Shown: positions 7,592-14,442 of the stretch, piece after piece
Position numbering within the stretch: position 1 is the first letter of the stretch
How the letters are laid out: every line of letters starts with the position of its first letter
Origin: Nitrospiraceae bacterium UBA6898
Lineage (GTDB): Bacteria; Nitrospirota; Thermodesulfovibrionia; Thermodesulfovibrionales; UBA6898
Length of the DNA: 20,039 nucleotides
Assembly (NCBI GenBank): GCA_002448975.1
Contig: DKBO01000034.1
Span: 3,851 to 23,889 of the forward strand
Direction: 5' to 3'
Translations under genes and position numbers: made by a program
Notes under the pieces: model-generated
Databases searched by the model: none
Seen by the model: the letters and a program-made list of their open reading frames with translations, nothing else
Told to the model about the DNA's origin: nothing

Positions 7592-8302
7592 ATGGATTTC
7601 ATCACTAAACGAAGGCGCCATCGGAGAGTCAACCTTGAACATATGAATGTCCAGGCGAGCACCATATTGCCGAGTGAATGTAAAATTCTTGACATGGGGC
7701 TTCAGGGACTGCGTTTGGCTACAACACAGCCTTTGAACATTGATGACGAATATTCGATCAAGTTCAACGTCGGCGGCCGGAGGATTATCAATAAGGGGAC
7801 TGTCCGCTGGGCAAGGCTGGTTGGCAATCAAAAAGGCAATGATCAGGAGTCTGTTCCCCTTTATATGACAGGACTGGAATTCAAATCCATCTTAACTGAT
7901 AAAGGACAGGAGATTATCCATGTTCTGGGTGAGTGTTCAGAAAAGGATGAACGGCGACATAGCGGAAAGAGATTGCAGATAACTACCCCCCGGAAGACCG
8001 TACTTAACGTTTTCCGGGAATACCCGATGAAGCAGATAAGCAGTGGAGGAATGCTCGTTGAAACGGATCAGGAACTCCCCGCGGACAAACGATTGTTCTG
8101 GGCGTTTAACTCCCCCGATGACGGCAACATCATTCGGTGTCAGGGGAGGGTCGCATCATGCCTGGTGACTTACATGAATAACAGAAAACGTTACAATATC
8201 GGCATTGAATTTGTTGACGTGCAAAAAGAAGACCGGAGAAGGCTCACAAGGTTTGTCATGAAGGCAATGTTCCATGAATTAAAGACATCATTGCTGAACT
8301 GA
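7592..8302 (+). CDS. Tandem PilZ-like domain protein
   Basis: 236 aa, soluble, no signal peptide. The first half has the PilZ start pattern RRRHRR (R8 and R12 fit RxxxR), followed by D34-M-G-L-Q-G39 where the family has [D/N]xSxxG. The second half repeats the plan: ERRHSGKR near 120-127, then Q148-I-S-S-G-G153, a polar strand GMLVET, and YNIGIEFVDV, the usual closing strand of PilZ. PilZ domains bind c-di-GMP and pass the signal to motility, polysaccharide or transcription targets. In both halves the [D/N]xSxxG box has one substitution (Ser to Gly in the first, Asp/Asn to Gln in the second), so ligand binding is uncertain. The start ATG has only a G-run about 14 bases upstream. A diguanylate cyclase gene lies 3 kb away. 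Confidence 0.75.
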   Translation: MDFITKRRRHRRVNLEHMNVQASTILPSECKILDMGLQGLRLATTQPLNIDDEYSIKFNVGGRRIINKGTVRWARLVGNQKGNDQESVPLYMTGLEFKSILTDKGQEIIHVLGECSEKDERRHSGKRLQITTPRKTVLNVFREYPMKQISSGGMLVETDQELPADKRLFWAFNSPDDGNIIRCQGRVASCLVTYMNNRKRYNIGIEFVDVQKEDRRRLTRFVMKAMFHELKTSLLN

Positions 8303-8527
8303 AGGTTTTTTCACCTCGTTCTCGGCGATTCGTACGCTCTGACCTAATTATATTGATACCGGTGTAGTCCTTACAAGCAATCAGGCCTGTTCGCGCTGAC
8401 AGGATGGAATCATCTCTGCTGCATTGTCAGCAAGCCGGACCTCCCCTGCAAATCTGAAACCGCGTTCGCGGGAAGGTCAAGGCAAGCTGAATTATCGCGT
8501 GGCATCGTATTTTTCACTTCCTGATGC

Positions 8528-8854
8528 CTATTTACCCTTGTCTTTCAGTTCCTTCTGAATGCAGCTCTCCATTACCTGGTAGCTGCCTCCTGCATCCCGG
8601 GCAACCTTCCTGCATTTCTGCTCCATCTCCGAAGGGATCTGCATTGAACCTATATTCTTTTGTGCCTGATACTCCTCAATGAGGCAATTTTCTTCGATCT
8701 GATAATCGCCTCCTTTTGCTTTGGACAGGTTACGACAGTATGTCCGGCTGTCAAAGGCATTGTCTCCGGCGCGCGGCGCACTTACCTGACTGGAAGTAGC
8801 ACATGCTGGGGTGGCAAGAACACATACTGCGATAGCCAACATCACCTGTTTCAC
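8528..8854 (-). CDS. Small exported protein with duplicated Cys motif
   Basis: 108 aa from GTG 8854, preceded by AGGAGG at a spacing of 8. Residues 1-19 form a signal peptide (MKQVMLAIAVCVLATPACA) with a likely signal peptidase I site after ACA; the Cys at 18 is not in a standard lipobox. The mature part holds two copies of one unit: C40-R, six residues, GG-x-YQ-I-x3, C57 and C81-R, six residues, GG-x-YQ-V-x3, C98, each followed by [LI]-x2-E. The two copies are offset by exactly 41 residues with identical cysteine spacing, so each may form a helix-turn-helix hairpin closed by a C-C disulfide. I do not recognise the family. It stands alone, with the FtsX operon ending upstream on the same strand. 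Confidence 0.8.
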   Translation of the reverse strand: MKQVMLAIAVCVLATPACATSSQVSAPRAGDNAFDSRTYCRNLSKAKGGDYQIEENCLIEEYQAQKNIGSMQIPSEMEQKCRKVARDAGGSYQVMESCIQKELKDKGK

Positions 8855-8985
8855 GTTTTAATCCTCCTTTTATTGGTAATCTGTAGCGTATGGCACTGCA
8901 CGTGTCTTTACTATACGCAATTGTCCGTAACTTTATACACAAAAAAATCACGCTCAAATGACCGACCGGACACGACTGTTTCCAA

Positions 8986-9011
8986 CAGCAGGGGGAGTGA
9001 TCCCTCTGCTG
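8986..9011. terminator. Hairpin behind the NosL/FtsX operon
   Basis: CAGCAGGGGG (8986-8995) pairs with CCCTCTGCTG (9002-9011) over 10 bp with one G-U pair and a 6-base loop. It lies about 110 bases after the FtsX permease stop on the minus strand, in the 268-bp gap before the small exported protein gene. There is no clear T-tract, so termination is only plausible. Confidence 0.4.
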
Positions 9012-9122
9012 AGCTTTACCTGCAAAGAAAAAACCGAGCGTCTTCCACTACATCTTCCCAAGAAATTGCCACCGAGCCCTGTTATCCCAAATCCCGTGCC
9101 GCTTTCCTTGTCAGAACTATCC

Positions 9123-10259
9123 CTATGACCTCATGATCAGATCGGGATCCACAGTTGCAGCCCTCCAGGAGGGGACGATGGTAGCAACAGTATAAGGGAC
9201 CACTGTCAGGAAAAAAAGCGTCGCTATCTGATAGGGGTTTATAAAAGGTGTAAGCCTGAAAGACGGGTACAGTATTGACCATCCTTTCAGTACCTGTGCG
9301 AAAAGCGGGGCCGATGCAGAAAAGATATGAACATAGGCGAGGACCAGACCGGACAAAAAAGAGGTAAGCGATATGGCCGTACCTTCCCAGAATTTCATAT
9401 TGATGACATCCGCTGTTTCCCATCCGATCGCCTTCAAGATGCCGATCTCCATTCGCTCTTCTGCACTCAATCCGGATGCCTTATCCCAGGAGAAGATAAT
9501 AAACGCCAGCACAGAGATAAAGATGACAAGCGCTACCATGCCTGACCGCCAGTCAAAGACCGCGTCATAGGTCCTCAATATCTCATCCTTCAGGATTGGG
9601 CGAGAATCAGGAAGCAGATTAACAATCTTTCCAGCCACAGTCTTAAATTCCTTCGGATTTCTCACCCGCACCACCACGTCCGTAGCATGCTCTTTTGCCA
9701 TGCCGGTGAGGTATCTGAAATCCTCCTCTGACAAAAGAATAAGATCAGACGAAACGAGCTCCGATTCCGAGGAAAGAATATTCGCGACTTGCAGCGTCAG
9801 CAAATCTCCTGCAAATGTTCTGAAGGTCATCATATCTCCCTGAAAGACCTTGAGCGTTCGCGAGATCCCGCTGCCGATCATGATATCCCCCGAGGCAAGG
9901 GGCTTGCTTTCACTGACCATAAGCGTAAAATTTGCGCGGGATTGAGGGTCGTAATAATATCCCCAGAGACGCGGTGTGGCTGCGCTCACACCTCTGATTT
10001 TTCTTATCTCCTCAGCGTATCTGGCCGGGATAAGGTCGTGCCGTCCGGCCACATTTCTCTGGACAACGATATCCGGTGTGCTCTGAAGAATGATCTTCGC
10101 CTCCTGTTTCAGGGCGTGGGTATAGAACATGACAGAAGACAGCAGAAAAACAATAACCATATAGATGAAAAACAGGGCTGTGTTCTTCCCCTTGCGCCTC
10201 AAAAGCGAGGAGAGGGTAAAATCAATGATATTCTTCTGCTTATTGATCCAGCGCTTCAT
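9123..10259 (-). CDS. FtsX/MacB-type ABC transporter permease
   Basis: 378 aa. A first transmembrane helix at about 28-48 is followed by a periplasmic domain of about 190 residues of MacB_PCD type (for example RHDLIPARYAEEIRKIRGV), then three further helices: about 240-258, 285-310 and 345-367. The region after helix 2 contains EERMEIGILKAIGW, the hallmark of the FtsX/LolCE/MacB cytoplasmic loop that contacts the ATPase, and the C-terminus ends SWRAATVDPDLIMRS, close to the family's PAxxAAxxdPxxaLr ending. Such proteins are mechanotransmission permeases that need a LolD/MacB-like ATPase, but none is encoded next to it. The start ATG has AGGAA 8 bases upstream and overlaps the preceding gene by 20 bases, so translation is coupled. 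The operon also encodes NosL and a thioredoxin. Confidence 0.88.
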   Translation of the reverse strand: MKRWINKQKNIIDFTLSSLLRRKGKNTALFFIYMVIVFLLSSVMFYTHALKQEAKIILQSTPDIVVQRNVAGRHDLIPARYAEEIRKIRGVSAATPRLWGYYYDPQSRANFTLMVSESKPLASGDIMIGSGISRTLKVFQGDMMTFRTFAGDLLTLQVANILSSESELVSSDLILLSEEDFRYLTGMAKEHATDVVVRVRNPKEFKTVAGKIVNLLPDSRPILKDEILRTYDAVFDWRSGMVALVIFISVLAFIIFSWDKASGLSAEERMEIGILKAIGWETADVINMKFWEGTAISLTSFLSGLVLAYVHIFSASAPLFAQVLKGWSILYPSFRLTPFINPYQIATLFFLTVVPYTVATIVPSWRAATVDPDLIMRS

Positions 10260-10557
10260 AACAGGTATTCCTGCCTATATTCTCGGGGATTTTCACAAAG
10301 GAGCCGGAGGGAAAATGTTCCATGGCCATGGGATGGTCCTGAAATGGCGTCTGCAGGTCCGCCTGGGAAGGGTGCCTCGTATAGCGCGCTTCCGTAAAAA
10401 GACAGAGGTCAGTGAGTTCCAGTTCTTTTACGATCCGTGCCATCTCGTTAAGCCGGAGGGCAGCATGCGCTTGCTGATACCTGGCATGAAAGAAAATGCT
10501 GGCCAGAAGCAGGAAAAGGAAGCCCAGGCAGGACAGGTAAACCTCAGATCTTCTCAT
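10240..10557 (-). CDS. Small single-helix membrane protein of unknown function
   Basis: 105 aa from ATG 10557 (GGAAGGG just upstream); a longer reading would start 12 codons earlier. One hydrophobic helix at about 8-24 (LSCLGFLFLLLASIFF) is followed by an outward-facing domain of about 75 residues with two cysteines. Its centre, EARYTRHPSQADLQTPFQDH followed by PMAMEHFPSGS, is rich in His, Met and Pro, and looks like a defined conserved domain rather than a linker, but I do not recognise the family. It lies 46 bases after the NosL gene and overlaps the FtsX permease start by 20 bases, so it belongs to the same operon. A role as a metal-binding or accessory subunit of the permease is inference from position and from the His/Met residues. 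Confidence 0.75.
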   Translation of the reverse strand: MRRSEVYLSCLGFLFLLLASIFFHARYQQAHAALRLNEMARIVKELELTDLCLFTEARYTRHPSQADLQTPFQDHPMAMEHFPSGSFVKIPENIGRNTCYEALDQ

Positions 10558-10603
10558 GCACCCTTCCCGGCTGCCGGCCTGTGAACGCCCCATGCCCTAC
10601 CGG

Positions 10604-11152
10604 TCACTGAAGGGCCTTCAGTACTTCGGGAGTAATATCCCGGAAGGTCACAATCCTGTTCCCCTTGTGATCTTTCAGAAATTCGGCAGCATCAGCTTCG
10701 GCGGAAAAGGGAATAAGCTCCCTGCCCATGGGTCCATAAACATCGCTCCCGATTACATAATATGCCTTTATCGCGTCGATAGGCTCAAGGGCATAGTAGT
10801 CAGAGACCTGCAGGGAGAGGATATCCGATATTTTTTTCGTCGGATTGTATTTCCGGAGGTCATGATAGTATTTGAAGAGGTCCTTCGGTCCGTCAAAAAA
10901 TGCGACGGAGCCGTCCCTGAAGGTAATACTGGCGACCCAGTCAGGATACTTTGCCACAAACATGCCACAGACCGTGCATTTGTCCCGGGGAGAAGGTTTC
11001 AGGACCTTCTTTCCTCCCCCGGCAGAGGCAAACGAAGAGATGAGAAAGAAAAGGACGATGATCACCATTGCCAAGGTGCCGCGCACAGCGAAAGACTGTC
11101 GAGGCTGCTTTGCTTTCCCGGTTTCCTTCTTTACAGCATTGTCATCAAACAT
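10604..11152 (-). CDS. nosL: NosL-like copper-binding protein
   Basis: 182 aa from ATG 11152; a GTG at 11161 gives three more residues but lacks a ribosome site. A hydrophobic segment near 25-45 ending SSFASA acts as signal peptide or anchor; unlike many NosL proteins it has no lipobox Cys. The NosL domain begins CTVCGMFVAKYPDW (Cys, Cys and Met ligand pattern CxxCGM), followed by ITFRDGSVAFFDGPKDLFKY and later YVIGSDVYGPMG, all typical of the family. NosL binds Cu(I) in the periplasm and delivers it to nitrous oxide reductase or other cuproproteins. No nosZ lies in the window, so the client may be another copper enzyme. It follows the thioredoxin gene by about 20 bases. Confidence 0.9.
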   Translation of the reverse strand: MFDDNAVKKETGKAKQPRQSFAVRGTLAMVIIVLFFLISSFASAGGGKKVLKPSPRDKCTVCGMFVAKYPDWVASITFRDGSVAFFDGPKDLFKYYHDLRKYNPTKKISDILSLQVSDYYALEPIDAIKAYYVIGSDVYGPMGRELIPFSAEADAAEFLKDHKGNRIVTFRDITPEVLKALQ

Positions 11153-11174
11153 AATCCTCACCGAACAAATTAAT

Positions 11175-11720
11175 TCAGAGTATCTTCAGGATCAGTTTCT
11201 TCAGGGTCTTTTCTGATGCCTCTCCAAGAATCTTGTACTTTATCCGGCCTGCCCTGTCAAGAAAGAACGTCCGGGGCAACCCGAGCACACCATATTTTCT
11301 GGCAGCAATGCTTTCAGGATCAAGCACAACAGGATAGCTGATGCCCGTCTTCGTGACAAAAGCACTGACCGTGTCTTTCTGCTGACCCACATTTACGGCA
11401 ACAACAATAAGCCCCTTGCTTTTATATTCAGCGGAGAGGGATTCCAAGGAAGGCATCTCACGGGCGCAGGAGCTGCACCCCTCGGTCCAAAAATGGATGA
11501 TCAGAACCTTACCCTTGAAGCTGTCCGGTATGGTCGTCTTCATGCCTGCGAGGTCATTCAAGGCAACCCGGGGTGCCGGGTCGCCAATCATGAGCGCCGG
11601 CTCAGACAGGGCAGCCTTCGGATGAGCCAGAATAATGGTTAAAACCAGGGCAAGTACAGGCAACAACTGCAGTTGAATATATGCTCTCTTTTGACAGATC
11701 TTTTCCTCTGCGTTGGTCAT
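11175..11720 (-). CDS. TlpA/ResA-type periplasmic thiol-disulfide oxidoreductase
   Basis: 181 aa. An N-terminal signal/anchor helix at about 17-34 precedes a thioredoxin-fold domain of AhpC/TSA-Redoxin subtype with MIGDPAPRVALNDLAG, the active site FWTEGCSSCAREMP (C82, C85), GLIVVAVNVGQ, and the cis-proline loop GLPRTFFLDRAGRI. Proteins of this type sit on the outer face of the inner membrane and reduce cysteines of apoproteins, for example for haem attachment or copper-centre assembly. It is the first gene of the operon with NosL and the FtsX permease, which suggests that it keeps Cu(I)-binding thiols reduced; this is inference. The start ATG has AAGGA at a good distance. No CcmG-specific partner genes are nearby. 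Confidence 0.92.
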   Translation of the reverse strand: MTNAEEKICQKRAYIQLQLLPVLALVLTIILAHPKAALSEPALMIGDPAPRVALNDLAGMKTTIPDSFKGKVLIIHFWTEGCSSCAREMPSLESLSAEYKSKGLIVVAVNVGQQKDTVSAFVTKTGISYPVVLDPESIAARKYGVLGLPRTFFLDRAGRIKYKILGEASEKTLKKLILKIL

Positions 11721-12052
11721 ATCATTCCTTATTCTTGCCCCGGGGAAAAATCAGGCGGCTTTCAACCATCACGAGACAGGGCAATGGCACGCTGACAGGG
11801 GCATTTCCCATTATTTTACGCTTCCCTGGAACCTCATGGCTCACCTTGTCAGAGTATATTCATTGCGCACGCAGGAGTCAATCTGAAGGCTTTCTCCCTG
11901 AGACATATGTATGCCCGTCACGCTGCTGTCATGCGAACCACGCTGTTCATTCCTTATTACGAACCCCGTGAAGAGAATCGCCATGAAAACAATCATTTCT
12001 TTCAGAAATCGTAATGCAAGAAACATGCGAATGCGTACCCACCTATTACGGA
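11721..12052. other. Gene-free stretch upstream of the thioredoxin gene
   Basis: No convincing gene. It must hold the promoter of the thioredoxin/NosL operon, but I find no clear -35/-10 pair. One minus-strand reading (12056 to 11841, starting GTG) would give a 71-residue peptide with one hydrophobic stretch but lacks a proper ribosome site. Confidence 0.35.
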
Positions 12053-12624
12053 TCACCTGCTCGTGATCAGAAGCGCTGCTTTGTCCTTCTCAAGCCCCGC
12101 CTTTACATACGCCCGTCTGTCCACTGATAGATCACTTTTCACGATGACAGGTCCTGGGTGTCCCTTTTGCATACGCAAGCTGCCCTTTCGCCTTCAGCCG
12201 GTCGCTTGATGAGACCGGCAGCAGGGGTCCATCCCCAGGCGACCCCCTCAGTGCAAGATCGAAGCCCCCCTTGGCGCACACGTGCAGGTTCAGTTCCGGC
12301 AGCAGTGCTCCCCGTTCTTTCGCTCTGCGCTGGAATAATGCTAGACCTTTGCGCTCAAACTCTTCCGCGCACCGCAGCCGTGGTCGTTGGATCGTCATCG
12401 TTCCGTTCACCAAGGCAAATTCCCTGGGCTTGCCAGGGCTTGTTCTATTATGCCTTCACTCATCAATACCGGCAATTCTCGCTTATTTCCCTCTCTCTCC
12501 TCAACGTGACCTCTTCCCCGACAATGTCCTGAAGGAAGTCCATCGCTTTCAGCTGCACAAGCTCTCTCCAGGCATCATAGGCTGCTCGTGATTGGCTCAA
12601 TTACCCGGAGATACTCTTCTCATG
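12053..12624 (-). pseudogene. Broken IS256-family (mutator-type) transposase remnant
   Basis: Reading the minus strand in shifting frames gives the N-terminal part of an IS256-like transposase. Pieces in order: SRAAYDAWRELVQLKAMDF then LQDIVGEEVT (12600-12463, ending in a double stop); VNGTMTIQRPRLR, LPELNLHVCAKGGFDLALRG and SSSDRLKAKGQLAY (about 12410-12150); and VIYQWTDG, then after a frameshift in GGGCG, YVKAGLEKDKAALLIT (12140-12053). The last piece is the DGxYVKAG region with the first catalytic Asp. At least three frame breaks are needed, and the rest of the DDE domain is missing, so the element is dead. The likely original start is ATG 12624, after AAAGGATGGAG. The family assignment rests on recognised motifs, not a search. 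Confidence 0.75.
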
Positions 12625-13096
12625 ATGGCTCCATCCTTTGTAGCCTCGTCGCAACTTGACTTAAAAGGATACACCTTGTAGCTATAGAACACACTTTTTT
12701 ATTGCGCCCCGGGATTTATTGTACTTCAGAGTAATTGACGGTAAGGGTAGCAGATGGTATAAGTGTCATTAGGCATGTCTTGGGCTTGGGGTTCGGTCAA
12801 ACACAGTATGGGCAAATGCCTAATGTGCAGAATATGGTGAGCAGGTACCAGAGACAGAAGGTGAAGCCAGGGCAAACAGCAAAAAAAGTGAGTCTCGATA
12901 AGCCTTTTTAAAGTCTCTGGCATGGATCGGCCCTGACAAGCCCATTTCATGTGATGCGCGAATTTGAACGTTCTGCGTACTCTTGCGCTATAACTTCACG
13001 TTGCCTGGTCCTGAAAGAGAGTAAATACAAAAATTGCGAATGTTTTATTGAGGCATAAAATTTGCTAATAGTCTATATAGCTGGTAGTAGATAAAT
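12625..13096. other. Gene-free stretch between transposase remnant and regulator
   Basis: About 470 bases. A plus-strand reading of 58 codons from TTG 12735 to TAA 12911 (containing YGQMPNVQNMVSRYQRQKV) has protein-like composition but no ribosome site and no family I recognise; it may be a gene fragment. No terminal inverted repeat of the insertion element was identified with confidence. The last 60 bases are A+T-rich and lead into the regulator promoter. Confidence 0.35.
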
Positions 13097-13105
13097 TGTT
13101 ATAAT
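13097..13105 (+). promoter_or_regulatory. Extended -10 promoter of the AraC-type regulator
   Basis: TGTTATAAT is a perfect extended -10 element in an A+T-rich stretch. The ATG at 13104 lies inside this box, which shows that the longest reading of the downstream frame is not the real start. The transcript should begin near 13112, leaving a leader of about 118 bases. Confidence 0.55.
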
Positions 13106-13152
13106 GACAACCAGCGACGAAAAGGCTCTGGCATCTCCGACAGAGAGCCGAT

Positions 13153-13180
13153 ATGGATCCCTTCCCCGAAGGGGGTCCAT
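13153..13180 (+). promoter_or_regulatory. Leader hairpin in the regulator 5' UTR
   Basis: ATGGATCCCTTC (13153-13164) pairs with GAAGGGGGTCCAT (13168-13180) with a 3-base loop, one bulged G and one G-U pair. It lies in the untranslated leader, 50 bases before the start codon. It might affect transcript stability or attenuation; no T-tract follows. Confidence 0.4.
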
Positions 13181-13229
13181 AAGATTGGAGCTGAAGCAGC
13201 GGGGGAGAGGCTGTTGTGAGGAGTTGCAG

Positions 13230-14027
13230 ATGCAGAAAAAGCCGATCATTCTGATTGCAAACGCTGAAAGCCTGCGGACCTATAGAAGCATCTTTGCCGC
13301 GGATGAACTTCTTGAAGAATACCATGGCCTTGACGTGCTCGACAAGATCGGTGATGGCGATGTTGATATGGTCATTCTCGACTCCGGATTCAGCCCGGAA
13401 AATGGCCTGCGTTTCCTGAAAGAGGTAAAGACCCGCAAGCCGCACACCCCTGTGATTTTCCTCACCGACGTGAGCTCTGAGAGTATTGTCATCCGGGCCT
13501 TTCGGGCTGGCGCAGTCGAGTACTTCAGGAAACCGGTAAGCCTCTTCGCGCTGAAAGAGACTGTTACGAGTCTGCTGGCATTAAAACGTACCGAGCGGGA
13601 CAGGAGGAAGAGGGCTCACCGGCCGACCCGGTATGATAACGAGCCCACGCTTACTTCAGTTATGCCCTCGGGCATCTTCCAGGTAATCTGTTACATTGAT
13701 GATAATATGAAATCCCCCCTTTCTCTTGAAGAACTTGCAGATAAGGCAAATCTCAGCAAATTTCATTTCTGCAGGACTTTCAAGAAGTATACCGGCCTGA
13801 CCCCAAAGAAGTTCATATCCCTGAGGAGGGTCGAAAGGGCAAAGATATTGCTGAAACAAAATGAAGATATGAATGTCTCGATGGTCGCCTATGAGGTTGG
13901 GTTCTGCGATGTGAACTCCTTTATTAAGACGTTCAGGATGATAACGGGGACTACTCCCTACTCATACAAAAAATCCCTTAAGGAACCTGTTGACCCAGGG
14001 CAGATGGCAAATAGCAGCAATTCTTGA
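13230..14027 (+). CDS. Response regulator with AraC-type DNA-binding domain
   Basis: 265 aa from ATG 13230, which has GAGGAG (13218-13223) 6 bases upstream. Residues 5-120 form a receiver domain with phospho-acceptor D51 (VDMVILDSG), the Thr of VIFLTDVSS and the Lys of FRKPVSL. The usual acidic pair after beta1 (VDDE) is replaced by ANAE (residues 10-13), so Mg2+ binding and phosphorylation may be altered. Residues about 150-252 form two helix-turn-helix units of AraC/XylS type, with LSLEELADKANLSKFHFCRT, FKKYTGLTPKKFI and the signature VAYEVGFCDVNSFIKTFR. No histidine kinase is nearby. It lies 415 bases upstream of the multicopper oxidase gene on the same strand and near the thioredoxin/NosL operon, so copper genes are candidate targets by position only. 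Confidence 0.9.
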   Translation: MQKKPIILIANAESLRTYRSIFAADELLEEYHGLDVLDKIGDGDVDMVILDSGFSPENGLRFLKEVKTRKPHTPVIFLTDVSSESIVIRAFRAGAVEYFRKPVSLFALKETVTSLLALKRTERDRRKRAHRPTRYDNEPTLTSVMPSGIFQVICYIDDNMKSPLSLEELADKANLSKFHFCRTFKKYTGLTPKKFISLRRVERAKILLKQNEDMNVSMVAYEVGFCDVNSFIKTFRMITGTTPYSYKKSLKEPVDPGQMANSSNS

Positions 14028-14043
14028 GCAATATTTGCTGATT

Positions 14044-14073
14044 ATTTCACCTATTTAATGGTGAAATCACCAT
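14044..14073. promoter_or_regulatory. Overlapping palindromes after the regulator gene
   Basis: ATGGTGA-AA-TCACCAT (14058-14073) is a perfect 7-bp inverted repeat of operator size. Its left half also pairs with ATTTCACC at 14044-14051 (GGTGAAAT at 14060-14067, 8 bp, 8-base loop), so three related half-sites stand in a row. It may be a protein-binding site or the end of the regulator transcript. Confidence 0.4.
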
Positions 14074-14115
14074 CTCCCACTATGGCTATGTGGATAAATA
14101 AATTTAATTATTTCA

Positions 14116-14155
14116 TGTTGGGCGTATCTTCAGGGAAAATTCCTCAGGCCCAACA
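14116..14155. repeat. Two-level hairpin in the oxidase upstream region
   Basis: TGTTGGGC (14116-14123) pairs perfectly with GCCCAACA (14148-14155). Inside the loop GGGAA (14133-14137) pairs with TTCCT (14140-14144) with one G-U pair. No T-tract follows on either strand. Confidence 0.4.
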
Positions 14156-14368
14156 CGAACAGCAATTTTTAATGATAATTGAGCAAAAGCAACTGTTGAA
14201 TTACCCTTCTCCCTGGGGGAAAATAAACTACTGATATATGTACGTCCATTATGGGGGGCTTTCTGAGAGTAGCAATGGTATCTTTATACTTCTTAATGAA
14301 CAAGGGCATCGGCCCCAATGAAAAGGAGGTGTTGGAGATAATTTATTAGGTAGTAATTTTATTAACAA

Positions 14369-14388
14369 GTAAGATGCTGTAAGATGCA
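14369..14388 (+). repeat. 10-bp tandem direct repeat upstream of the oxidase gene
   Basis: GTAAGATGCT is followed directly by GTAAGATGCA, nine of ten bases identical. One-helical-turn spacing puts both copies on the same DNA face, as expected for a direct-repeat activator site, about 55 bases before the start codon. Chance duplication is possible. Confidence 0.35.
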
Positions 14389-14442
14389 AAAAGCAAGCAT
14401 AAAAAGACACGGGAAGAAAAGACAAGAAAGGAGGGAAATCAC

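Larger units (their letters stand above)
14028..14442. other. A+T-rich intergenic region upstream of the oxidase gene
   Basis: 415 bases with several repeats, listed separately, and a possible promoter TTGAAT (14196-14201), 17 bases, GAAAAT (14219-14224). A 24-codon reading, 14275-14349, encodes MVSLYFLMNKGIGPNEKEV plus five residues with a weak GAG upstream. A full Shine-Dalgarno sequence AAGGAGGT at 14323-14330 is followed by no long frame. Confidence 0.4.

Noticed and set aside
11841..12056. Possible 71-residue single-helix protein on the minus strand
   Set aside because: No proper ribosome site, no recognised domain, and it begins at the ragged end of the transposase remnant.
12735..12911. 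58-codon plus-strand reading with protein-like composition
   Set aside because: TTG start without a ribosome site and no family match by eye; could be a fragment, but support is too thin to call.
13104..13229. 42 additional N-terminal codons of the AraC-type regulator
   Set aside because: The ATG at 13104 lies inside the TATAAT box and has no ribosome site, whereas ATG 13230 has GAGGAG at ideal spacing and starts the receiver fold.
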